Shown: one piece after another, positions 1 through 8,889 of the stretch
Layout of the letters: the number at the start of each line of letters is the position of its first letter
How positions within the stretch are numbered: the first letter of the stretch is position 1
Assembly (NCBI GenBank): GCA_022495995.1
Contig: JAFEMH010001477.1
Location: 62,001 to 126,000, forward strand
Direction: 5' to 3'
DNA length: 64,000 bases
DNA from: Adenophora triphylla var. japonica
Lineage: Eukaryota; Streptophyta; Magnoliopsida; Asterales; Campanulaceae
Made by a program: the position numbers and the translations under genes
The notes under the pieces: model-generated
What the model was told of the DNA's origin: nothing
Seen by the model: only the letters and a program-made list of their open reading frames with translations
The model's database searches: none

Positions 1-365
1 AATCCAAATCTATTAGTCTCCCCAGCAATGTGCATCAAGATTATTTAGTCCCGCCACCAAAAGCATCAACAAAAGCCTGTTCCCTAGCAAACAGAACCCA
101 CATCACATCAAGCAAGGTCCATGATTCCTAATATAACCAACAGTCAATAAAGACCGCCTCGCACCCGTGATAAATCAACAACGGTAGCATCGGTCCTCCG
201 GCCAGTACCGCAACGTTCCGCCTGTCGATAACATTAGCATCAGATCCCTCCGGCGGCTACGGTGTAAGCACAAAGCCACGGGTATGAAACCATATTCTAT
301 CCAAACAATCAAATCATCATGTCTGGTATTCTCAAAAAATCATTTTCTTCAGGTCATCTCACACA
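1..365 (+). other. GyA 3' UTR, conserved non-coding part
   Basis: No reading frame is convincing. The stretch is similar by eye to 38371-38705 of GyD: both have a block near TCCAAATCTA, a block of TCCCTCCGGC type, and the words GTAAGCACA and GGTATGAAA before the minisatellite. A related GTAAGCACA/GGTATGAAA block sits in GyG (minus strand, around 44450-44490), so the block is common to three elements. Confidence 0.6.
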
Positions 366-800
366 ACCGGGTTCAGACGCCTCACAACAGTCTTCCACCG
401 GGTTCAGACGCCTCATAACAGTCTTCCACCGGGTTCAGACGCCTCATAACAGTCTTCCACCGGGTTCAGATGCCTCATAACAGTCTTCCACCGGGTTCAG
501 ATGCCTCATAACAGTCTTCCACCGGGTTCAGATGCCTCATAATAGTCTTCCACCGGGTTCAGATGCCTCATAACAGTCTTCTTCCATCAGTTTCAGATGC
601 CTCATAACAGTCTTCCACCGGGTTCAGACGCCTCATAACAGTCTTTCACCGGGTTCAGATGCCTCACAACAGTCTTCCATCGGGTTCAGACACCTCATAA
701 CATTCTTCCACCGGGTTCAGACGCCTCATAACAGTCTTCCACTGGGTTTAGATGCCTCATAAAAGTCTTCTTCCACCAGGTTCAGACGCCTTATAATAGT
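366..800 (+). repeat. 31-bp minisatellite in GyA 3' UTR
   Basis: About fourteen head-to-tail copies of a 31-bp unit containing GGGTTCAGACGCCTCATAA and CAGTCTTCCACC. Copies differ by point changes and small indels (for example CATCAG for CACCGG near 587). The same unit recurs in GyD at 38706-39075. Tandem repeats at this place are a known feature of the hypervariable 3' UTR of Ogre/Tat elements. Confidence 0.93.
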
Positions 801-830
801 CTCTTTGGGTCAGACACCTTCGAATAGTCT

Positions 831-885
831 GAACTACGACCGGCTTGATTCTCTCCTAGGGATACGTTGGAATCCTTTCTCCAAA
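831..885 (+). other. Conserved CTACG/CGTTG hairpin before the PPT (GyA)
   Basis: Starts GAACTACGAC, continues through TTGATTCTC and ends GGGATACGTTGGAATCC. CTACG can pair with the later CGTTG/CGTAG, and GATTC/CCC with GGGATAC. The same module is present in GyD, GyE (twice), GyG and GyH at the same place upstream of the 3' LTR. Confidence 0.7.
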
Positions 886-1000
886 GGTCCAGCCATCCGA
901 TCTCTCGGATCATCGTCCAGCCCTCCGCCTTATCCCTCAGCCGTTCATTGGGATTGGATCTTATTTTATCGACAACCTCACTTTTTCCATAAGTGACATT

Positions 1001-1012
1001 GCCGAGGGGCTC
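1001..1012 (+). promoter_or_regulatory. Polypurine tract of GyA
   Basis: GCCGAGGGGCTC lies directly before the LTR start TGTAAG, where the plus-strand primer of an LTR element is expected. GyD has CAAGGGGCTC and, on the minus strand, GyE, GyG and GyH have closely similar purine blocks before TGTRAGTAC. Confidence 0.75.
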
Positions 1013-1274
1013 TGTAAGTATGCCAATCCAATTCGCAACCTTTTTTAGATGCATTTTAATGTAATAAAATTGCATTAAGGGGCGTTTTGGTAAATTCTCG
1101 GTCTATCCCGAGACTTCCGGAAACATTCCATAAGTTTCTCGCGAAGGAAGTACTTTTTTGTACTTTGCTCATGCCAAAGGATCTAAAGGGAATAAATATG
1201 TTTTGGACCTTTTGAGTATTATCCCAGAATGTTCCAGAACCAGATTTGGCGCCAAAAACGGTTGATAACACTTC

Positions 1275-1287
1275 CTGTCACACGACA
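1275..1287. promoter_or_regulatory. TGTCnCGnGACA-type palindrome in GyA LTR
   Basis: TGTCACACGACA lies in the U3 part of the LTR. GyD carries TTGTGTCACGCGACAA at the matching place, upstream of its TATA box. Binding factor unknown; the regulatory role is inferred from position and recurrence. Confidence 0.5.
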
Positions 1288-1874
1288 ACTCGATAACGTC
1301 ACTTTGCAGAAATCACACCAGAACCTCTCTCTCTTCTCCTCCCACACAAAACACCAACCAATTCCCCTCCAATTCCTTCATCTCTCATATACATCCTACC
1401 CAATTACCTCCATACTTCATAAACACCTTGAAGACCTCAATCCAGCACTCCATTCATGTCTAAATCCCCACTCCAGCAGCTGAATTGAAGACTTTTGCAC
1501 CTAACTTGGTGTGGAAGTTGAGGACTACAAGGGTAACACCTCCTTCCATCTCTCTCTCTCTCATTTACTTGCTTCATTTCAATTCCTTCCCCTCCACTTG
1601 ATAATCAGGCTCCATCCACCTCAGATTATCATGTGGCAACTGCAATCTCTCTATTTAAATCATTGTTACTTGATCCAATTGCACGTTCATGATGTGATTT
1701 ACTTGTAATTGCAATTTGGGTGTCAAGGGAGTGTGGATCTCCCATATCCACACTCCTTTGGTTGGTCTATCTTTGATTCGTGTTGTTCTGAATTGCCTTT
1801 ATATAATTACTTGATCTGGTTTGGTATCTGTTAAATCTGTCTCTCAGTTGTAAGGTTCCTGCAGATGGTAAACA

Positions 1875-1924
1875 TGTGTCACGCGACACATTTGGACATG
1901 AGGAGTCCTGTGCCACGCGACACA
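1875..1924. promoter_or_regulatory. Paired palindromes in GyA LTR
   Basis: Two 16-mers, TGTGTCACGCGACACA (1875-1890) and TGTGCCACGCGACACA (1909-1924), are spaced 34 bp start to start. Arms are TGTGTC/GACACA around a GC centre. Confidence 0.55.
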
Positions 1925-2102
1925 TCGTGCCCATCTGCAGGGATCATCCTTCAGTTGTAAGTTGTGTTGCCTAGTTTACTTATCACTCAGTTGGGGTGAC
2001 TGTGTTGCTTTTGATGTTCAATCTATTCTGTAACCTTGCTTTGTGTTCTTGGGATTAACTTTATGTCACAGGTCTTGTAAGGTCTCTGCAAGGTGACCAT
2101 TG

Positions 2103-2150
2103 GTGTCACGCGACACAACCTACCTCTTAGGTCCTGTGTCATGTGACATA
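2103..2150. promoter_or_regulatory. Second palindrome pair in GyA LTR
   Basis: GTGTCACGCGACAC (2103-2116) and TGTGTCATGTGACATA (2135-2150), again about 32 bp apart. This is the same class as the copia palindromes of CoC. Confidence 0.55.
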
Positions 2151-2517
2151 AGTGGCCCTTTGCAGAAGACTTGGTTTCAGTTGTAATTTGTTCTCCTTGC
2201 TGTAATGGGATGTGGCCTCCCTGATCATTTGGTCTACAAGTTGTAATAATCTCATTCGTTTAATAAAATTCATGTTTTATCGCACTTGTCTATTATCATT
2301 ATTTGCACATATCTTAACTTATTTGGATGTCTAATTAGAATCACTCGTCTACGGACGAGGCGTGTTAGGTGAACTCTCGGTTCTTCCCAACACGTAACCT
2401 GACCCCCAGACCCATTCTCTTTCAAAAGGTTTTTCAAAGTGTACCTTTAAACATGGCATGGCGACTCCTAACTTTTTTCATTTGAAAACCAAATTTTTTC
2501 GGGCGAGCGCACATTCA

Positions 2518-3655
2518 TATCCTTGTAATATTGGATCAGCTCTTCAGGAGATAAATTTTCAGTTGCTTCCTTTGCCTTCTTGGCTCTTGTAATAAGATCA
2601 GGAATGGTAGGGTCTTCATCCTCTTCATCATCTTCTTCATCCACTAGACTTATCTTCTTCTTCTGCTTCTTGGGCTTACTAGGACCAGCCTCTGAAGTTC
2701 CTTGCAGTTTGGGATAAGGAGCAGTCTTGGTCTTCTTCAAAGGCGGTTCAGTCTGGGCTCTTGGCCTTCTTCCTCGCTGAACAACTTTCCTAACCGCCTG
2801 AGTTGCGGTTTCAAGATTCATAGTCACATAATCTTCTCTCTTGGGGTATGTGTCAGCATCATAAAGAGATTTGTAAAGAGCATCTCCATTGGCATACCTG
2901 AAGTTGTGGCAGACCAGAAATCCCAAGGATTCTTCTGTACCCCATTCCACCATCAGCTCTTTGTTGGCCTTTCTAAGGATTTCAAGATGGTCAAAGTTGA
3001 GTAGGAGAGCATTCAGGATCCTACATAATGGTCTCCATCTCTGCTCAATACCCTTTTTCTTGGATTGATAGGTTTCCACACTATCATAGATTTCTCTGAA
3101 CAGAATCTTGGGCCAATGTAGCTTGATCTCATTATAAATGGCAGAACAATACATCCATTGTTGGGATGTAAAGTTGTTGTGATTTCCAGTCTTTCCACAT
3201 ACAGATTTCCCCACTAGGTAGCCTAGGTGACTCATCAGCTCACCAAAACCTTTCCTAAGGATCTTCTTGTACTGACCCACCATAGTTGAAACTTTAGCAG
3301 TTGCCAAGGCAGCAACATCTTGAACCACTTGATCAATAGATTCTGGAGCATAAGGAGCTCTGAAGTTGAAGGTGCTTCTGATGTCGATGTAATCAATGGA
3401 GACTTTTAGGCCTTCCACTTCAGCAGTGAGGCAGGAAACTTTTGGGCCATCATTAATCATTCTGACTTCAAGCTGGGCAGCGGAATAAAATTGATCAACG
3501 AAAGAGGGGATGGTGAAGGTCTGCTTCTTGGTGAAGAGAGGCAGGATCCTAGATGCCTTCATCTTCTTGAGCAACTCCCTTCCAAGGGCATCATGTCTCA
3601 ATTCCAGTTCATTAACCTCCCAGCCAGGCAGGAAGGTGTTAGGATCCCATTTCTC
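2518..3655 (-). CDS. Extra ORF downstream of copia pol (CoB), unknown function
   Basis: A long open frame on the minus strand, immediately downstream of and slightly overlapping the pol end. The N-terminal two thirds form a globular region with words such as [35 protein letters not shown] and [18 protein letters not shown]. The C-terminal third is low complexity: Arg/Lys-rich, then PKKQKKK, then an Asp/Glu run. It looks like the plant proteins called putative plant transposon protein (Transposase_32-like); this is recalled, not searched. No signal peptide or membrane segment is apparent, so it does not look like an envelope gene, although it holds the place of the env-like ORF of Sireviruses. 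The C-terminus is cut by the GyA LTR near 2518. CoF carries a related ORF at 40061-41077. Confidence 0.6.
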
Positions 3656-5092
3656 CTCTGAGGAATGAAAACCTCTTGGAGTCCAGAGCTTTGGTGAGGA
3701 TATCAACAATCTGGTTATCTGTCCCCACATACTCTAGATGGATATTCCCCTTTTCCACATGGTCTTTCAGGAAATGATACTTGATATCAATATGCTTGGT
3801 CTTGGAGTGCATGAAAGGGTTGTTGGAGACTGAAATTGTTGACGTGTTGTCACACATGATTGGGAAATTTCCTTCATCAATTCCATAGTCCATTAATTGT
3901 TGCATTATCCAAAGGATTTGACAGCAACAACTTCCAGTAGCAATGTATTCAGCCTCTGTGGTTGACACTGAAATTGAGGCTTGCTTCTTGCTGGCCCAAG
4001 CAACTAGTTTATTCCCAAGGAAATGACAAGTCCCACTAGTGCTTTTTCTATCAATTGTGCAAGCTGCATAATCTGCATCTGAATAACCTACGAGATCAAA
4101 ATTCAAATCTTTGGAATACCAAAGTCCAAGGTTAGTAGTTCCAGAGAGATAGCGGATTATACGCTTGACTGCACTTAAATGTGCTTCTTTAGGATATGCT
4201 TGATAGCGAGCACATATAAAGACACTAAACATGATATCTGGCCTACTAGCAGTTAAATAAAGTAATGAGCCAATCATACCTCGATATAAGGTTTGATCAA
4301 CCTTCTTACCTTTTAGATCCTTATCTAGCTTATTGCCGCTGGCCATTGGAGTATCGTATTCTTTTGCATTCTGTAGTCCAAATTTCTTTATCAACTCCAT
4401 GGTGTATTTGGCTTGGCTGAGGAAGATTCCTTCTTTGCATTGTTTGATTTGAAGCCCGATGAAGAAAGTTAATTCTCCCATCATGCTCATCTCAAACTTG
4501 CTTTTCATTAGCTTCTCAAAACGCTTACAAAGTAACTCATTAGTAGAACCAAAAATAATATCATCAACATAGATTTGAACAAGTAAGGAATGATTATTAT
4601 ATTTGGCAATAAAAAGAGTCGTATCAATTTTACCGCATTTAAATCCTTTTTCTAGTAAAAATTTAGATAGAGTCTCATACCATGCCCTTGGAGCTTGTTT
4701 GAGTCCATACAAAGCTTTCTGGAGTTTGTAGACATGATTGGGAAACTTGGAGTCTTCAAATCCAGGTGGTTGGGCAACATACATGGTCTCTTGAAGTTCA
4801 CCGTTGAGGAAAGCACTCTTCACGTCCATTTGATATAACTTGAACTGCTTGAAAGATGCGTAGGCAAGGAACATTCTAATTGCTTCTAGTCTTGCAACTG
4901 GAGCAAAGGTTTCATCATAATCGATTCCTTCTTCTTGCCTATATCCTTGTGCTACCAACCTTGCTTTATTTTTGGTGATGCTTCCATTCTCGTCCATCTT
5001 ATTCCTAAACACCCACTTAGTTCCTATCTCTCCTTGATCCTGAGGTCTAGGCACTAATGTCCAGACCTTGCATCTTTCGAACTGGTTGAATT
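3639..5092 (-). pseudogene. pol: Copia pol fragment: reverse transcriptase and RNase H (CoB)
   Basis: The frame is open from the break at 5092 to a stop at 3639. Reverse transcriptase starts near [14 protein letters not shown], contains [10 protein letters not shown], the catalytic YVDDIIFG and [10 protein letters not shown]. RNase H follows with [20 protein letters not shown], the [11 protein letters not shown] block and [16 protein letters not shown], ending [17 protein letters not shown]. Internally it is intact; it is a pseudogene because gag, protease and integrase have been lost. It is homologous to CoF (47182-47943 plus 41085-41857), but a different copy, since both contain the same domains. 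Confidence 0.9.
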
Positions 5093-6001
5093 TGTTAGTG
5101 TGTGTGCCCTAGGCTTATAGTTTCTATAAACCTTGTTGTATCATCTTTATCATTAATAAAGGAGAAATTTTATTTTGATTAATATATGTTTTGCATGTTT
5201 ATTATATTAATCTGTGTCCCTAGTTATTTAGTGTAAGTTGGTAATGGATGATCATAGAGATGATCATATGCATAGACATGCACATTACAAACTTGTAAAT
5301 AACTAGTATAATTGTCAATGGATAATCATATGATGATTATATGCATAGAGATGCACATTGAAATTATGGGTACTTGTTAGAGAACAAGTGACTGGACTTG
5401 ACCCGTATGAGATTTATGTCATGGTCAAATGTCATAATTAAATCTCATATGGTTACTTCATTTAGTCCCTAGACCTGAGATTATCATGACCTTACATATG
5501 ATGAAAGTCATGTTTGATTTTAGTCAAACGGTATCTTAACACGATATCTATAAAGGCTATCTTTGGCATGATCGGATTCATGATGGGAAGGATGATAAGT
5601 CAAGATGGAATTTGTCCCTCGAAAGAGAGATGTTTTGCTTGGGCCCCTTCGATGAGTGATAATGATGAAAGAGTGTGGCCACACCCCAATGTGATTGGAT
5701 TATCATTATACTCAAGATCGAGAAAGCATTGAACAAATACAAGTTGACGTGAACCATGACTTGTGTTCAATATAACATCGTGAGACAAAGGGAGAAATGG
5801 AAGTGTACCATTGGAAACGTGAACTCTTACGTTGTGTTATTTGGGTAGACATAATGGCTTGCTAGAGTCCGCTTATGTCTTATGAGGGTCGATATGATCG
5901 GACTCATTGCCAACATAATACAATCCTATTGGGTCACACACAAATAGAATAAATTGGTTGAACCGGGGGAAGAATGATTGAGAGTCTCAGTATTTGGCTA
6001 C

Positions 6002-6053
6002 ATATGTCGTGCGACATATTAAGCCAATGGCTTAATATACCGCGCGACATAAT
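6002..6053. promoter_or_regulatory. Palindrome pair upstream of TATA in CoC 5' LTR
   Basis: ATATGTCGTGCGACATAT (6002-6019) is a near-perfect 18-mer. It is followed by AAGCCAATGGCTT and then ATACCGCGCGACATAAT. The pair ends about 70 bp upstream of the TATA box. In the other LTR the first member reads ATATGTCACGCGACATAT. Confidence 0.65.
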
Positions 6054-6120
6054 AAGCCCGTACGCGGTTTGACGGCTGTCTCTCCTAATACGATTAGGAG
6101 ACGTATTCTTACTATTGTAG

Positions 6121-6128
6121 TATAAATA
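6121..6128 (+). promoter_or_regulatory. TATA box of CoC 5' LTR
   Basis: TATAAATA follows TATTGTAG. The same word is at 12990-12997 in the 3' LTR. Confidence 0.7.
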
Positions 6129-6550
6129 CGAGTGGTGTCATACCTAATTAGCTAGCCGAATTTTTCAAGGGAAATTCTCAATAAAAGTTCTCTCAATATT
6201 CTTCCATAGGTTTTAGGAATCTAGCAATTCCCAACCCGAGAATCGTTCTCGACATTCATATTGGTGTGGATTACCAAAAGAGGGTCTTAATTTGTTCTAA
6301 CAAAGCAAAGGCCTAGAGTTCAAATCAAGATCCAAAGAAGTTGAAGATTCGAAGATTTGAAGATCAAAAAGTTTGTGATTACGAATCACATAATTATCCG
6401 TTCGATAGCTCAAGACCGGAAAGCAATTAAGGTTGGTAAATTCTATCTCATAGGAATTCAATTTAATCGTATAGAACGGATCTTAGGGCTTGGGTTTTGT
6501 GTTAATTTGATGCTTAATTCCGCTGCGCATGGACCCATAAAACCCAACGG

Positions 6551-6563
6551 TGGTATCGCAGCC
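6551..6563 (+). promoter_or_regulatory. Primer binding site of CoC (tRNA-iMet type)
   Basis: TGGTATCGCAGCC differs by one base from the usual TGGTATCAGAGCC, which is complementary to the 3' end of initiator tRNA-Met. It starts one base after the LTR end. Confidence 0.8.
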
Positions 6564-8600
6564 CCGTTCGTATGGTTAGATTCGAATTGGCATGCTAGAT
6601 TTAAGTTGTTATAAATTGTTTATAAATGCTTCTAGGCTTGCTTTGTATGAGTTAGATTTAATTGTTTATGAGAAACAATTTGCTAATCTGCGAAAATCGT
6701 TTTACGATTATGTTGAATTAAATCCGTAAATTTGTTTACTTGATTTGATTGCTATATGATTGGAATTGATTGAAATTCAGAAAATGCGCAAGCGGCAACT
6801 TATGTCGTGCGACATAGTTGGCCACGAGGAGAAAATCTGGTAATACGGCTAGTTATGTCACGCGACATACTTAGCCACCGGCTAGTTATGTCACGCGACA
6901 TAATAAGCCAAATACGGGCGAGTTAGTTTGTTTAATTTTTTCTGCTATTCTGTGATTGTGTTTACAATCGAGAAGTTTTATGTCTTAATCTGGATGCTAT
7001 AAATTTCGGAAATTAAGTTTATAGGTCTATGATAGATTAATTCATTATTTATGCATGCTTAATTAATTTAAATGTGTTTTTATTAATTATTGCGATGCAT
7101 GAATTATTTGTTCTTAAGTGTTAAGAATTTTATTAGATGTTTAGTTGAAACATTGAATTGAGAATTCCTAAATGTTTGATTGAAACATAAAATTTTGGTT
7201 TTCGATTGTTTATGAGAAACAAGTCGGTTTACGCAAAATTTGAAGGAATTTGATTGTTTATGAGAAACAAATCTGTTTATAAATCTATGTCGAGAATTGT
7301 ATAATAATTATGCTTGCTTAATTAATTAAAAGGTGTTTATTTAATTGTTGCGTTGCATAATTATTGAGTGTTCTTATGTTTGCTTAATTGTTTAAAAAAG
7401 TGATTTTATTAATTATTGCGTTGCATGAAGAAGCTGTTATAATTCTAGAATGTTTTTGAACATTGAATTATAGTTCACTAATTGTTTATGTGAAACAAGT
7501 TAGTGTTTGATTGTTTATGAAACAAGTCGGTTTACAAGTAAGATTATGCTTTGCAATCAAGCGATATTGTAGTTGTACATGTCTAGGAGAGTTACGTCTA
7601 AGGATTGGGTACTTAAGTAGTCCTTGTGGCTCACCGGTTTCTGGGAACTTACCCGGTGTACTTCTACGATTATCTTTGTTGACATGCTTATGATCTATTT
7701 TAAAGAACCTTCATTTAATGTTTAAGTTTTATGCCACCCCGAAAGTAAAACACTTGAGAAGTATTGGGATAGGTTGATGTAGTTTCGACTCGGTTGGGTG
7801 CATCATTCTATTCTAAGTATGGAGCAAGATGAGATAATGGTTGATGTAGTTTCGACTCGGTTGGGTGCATCGTTCCATGTATCTCATACGTTTGAAATTG
7901 GTTAGACTTAATTGGTGCTTTCAAAAGAGTTTTGACCCAAGGCATAAGATGAGATTAAAACATGTTTTGACATATGATGTATAAAATCTCATAAAGGATC
8001 TAAGAGTCACATATGATGTGATTGATAAATGTTATCTACCTAAATAACTTAATTTTGGGCATTGACTCAGCTTAAACCAAAATTGAAGTGAAATATGGAT
8101 CTTAGCCCATTATAATTATATGATACATGCTTGTATTTGAAGGTGTATAATTTAATGGGAGTATTTGTGAAATACATTATTTGCTCTTAAATGATAAATG
8201 TGTTGATATTGATATGTGTTCATATAATTTGTATATTTTGTTGTAGAAGTAGCATTATATAATGATAATTGCGATTCGTCCTTATGAAGGACAAAGTTCG
8301 AAAGGAATGATACAAATAATTTTGATTGGATCAAAAGCCTAAAGAATGGTTCTTAGGTAAATTTGTACGTTCTTGACGAATCCGTTCCTACTGAACCCAT
8401 TGCAAATGTTGCAAAGGGCAAATAAGGAAGCAACATTAGAAACATAGTGATGATTCGACAATATTGCTTGCCTTGTAATTGCCACCATGTTTAAAGGCTC
8501 TTATGAAGAACCTTGAACATATGGGAGTCACTTTTGTTCTAGAATAACGCAAAAGGAAACGTTCCAAGTGCGAGCTAGGCAAAAGATGTATGTTGTGGTG
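6564..8600 (+). pseudogene. CoC leader and ruined gag
   Basis: AT-rich DNA with repeated GAAACA/TTGTTTATGA words and no sustained frame. A 40-bp direct repeat around GTAGTTTCGACTCGG lies at about 7770-7806 and 7838-7875. By position the second half should be gag, but I cannot trace a capsid domain through the stops. Nothing else is apparent. Confidence 0.45.
6801..6902. promoter_or_regulatory. Three palindromes in the CoC leader
   Basis: TATGTCGTGCGACATA (6801-6816), TATGTCACGCGACATA (6854-6869) and the same word again (6887-6902). Copies two and three are 33 bp apart and are embedded in larger inverted words GGCTAG...CTTAGCC. They lie 250-350 bp downstream of the primer site, in the transcribed leader. 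Confidence 0.65.
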
Positions 8601-8614
8601 AAGACCCTTAATGC

Positions 8615-8830
8615 ATGAGATGCAACAAGGAGCAATCCGCAAAAGTGTTAATGGTTAACACAAGAAAGGGGTTCATAAAGGAAAACAAAGTAGGTAAAGC
8701 AAAGGTTGCTAAACCTAAGACAAAAGTTGTCAGAGCCGAAGAGGCTAAACCCAAAGTGTCTCAAAAGGATGCACTTTGCTACCATTGCAATAAGATTGGT
8801 CATTGGAAGCAAAGTTGCAAGGCTTATTAG
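8615..8830 (+). pseudogene. gag: CoC gag C-terminus with zinc knuckle
   Basis: A short open frame, Lys-rich, ending in CYHCNKIGHWKQSC, a C-X2-C-X4-H-X4-C nucleocapsid knuckle that binds the element RNA in copia Gag proteins. Upstream the frame is lost, so this is a remnant. A protease remnant follows within 100 bp. Confidence 0.8.
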
Positions 8831-8889
8831 GAAGGCCTAAAAAGTGAAGAAGGGCAATATGATTGCTACAACTTCAAGTATCTATATGA

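Larger units (their letters stand above)
1..2517 (+). mobile_element. GyA: 3' end of a Ty3/gypsy (Tat/Ogre-like) element
   Basis: Only the 3' UTR and the 3' LTR lie in the window; the coding part is to the left of base 1. The order 31-bp minisatellite, CTACG hairpin, purine tract, then LTR starting TGTAAGTA matches the 3' end of GyD (38371-40060), which follows a recognisable gypsy pol on the same strand. The right end of the LTR cuts the last ORF of the copia element CoB. The target duplication would be TATCC at 2518-2522, but the other copy is off the window. Lineage assignment rests on likeness to GyD. Confidence 0.8.
1013..2517 (+). repeat. 3' LTR of GyA
   Basis: About 1.5 kb, starting TGTAAGTATGCC and ending in CACATTCA, so with TG...CA ends. 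The first 750 bp or so resemble the truncated LTR of GyD (39281-40060), including the sentence-like block around GGCGCCAAAAACGG. The far end contains a GGCGACTCC block and GGGCGAGCGC, like the LTR of GyG read on the minus strand. A poly(A)-like AATAAAATTC lies near 2262. It holds no gene. Confidence 0.82.
2518..5092 (-). mobile_element. CoB: fragment of a Sirevirus-like Ty1/copia element
   Basis: The fragment holds the pol part from reverse transcriptase to the end of RNase H, then an extra ORF downstream of pol. No LTR of its own is visible: GyA bounds it at 2517 and the CoC LTR bounds it at 5092. The 5' part (gag, protease, integrase) is absent. The motif set [19 protein letters not shown] and the RNase H sequence place it with CoF in one family that resembles the Sirevirus branch of copia. 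Confidence 0.85.
5093..6549 (+). repeat. 5' LTR of CoC
   Basis: Starts TGTTAGTGTG. It ends in AACCCAACG at the primer site, where the right LTR has AACCCAACA, so the terminal base has changed. TATAAATA lies at 6121-6128. The LTR is very like 11961-13421 except around 6130-6190, where the sequence after the TATA box differs much more than elsewhere. Confidence 0.9.

Noticed and set aside
366..800. Possible CRISPR-like array
   Set aside because: Units are contiguous without unique spacers, the setting is a plant retrotransposon UTR, and no cas genes are present.
831..885. tRNA-like reading of the CTACG hairpin
   Set aside because: No cloverleaf, no T-arm sequence and no anticodon stem; it is better described as a conserved hairpin.
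2518..5092. CoB and CoF as two parts of one split copia element
   Set aside because: Both contain the reverse transcriptase to RNase H part, so they are separate copies.
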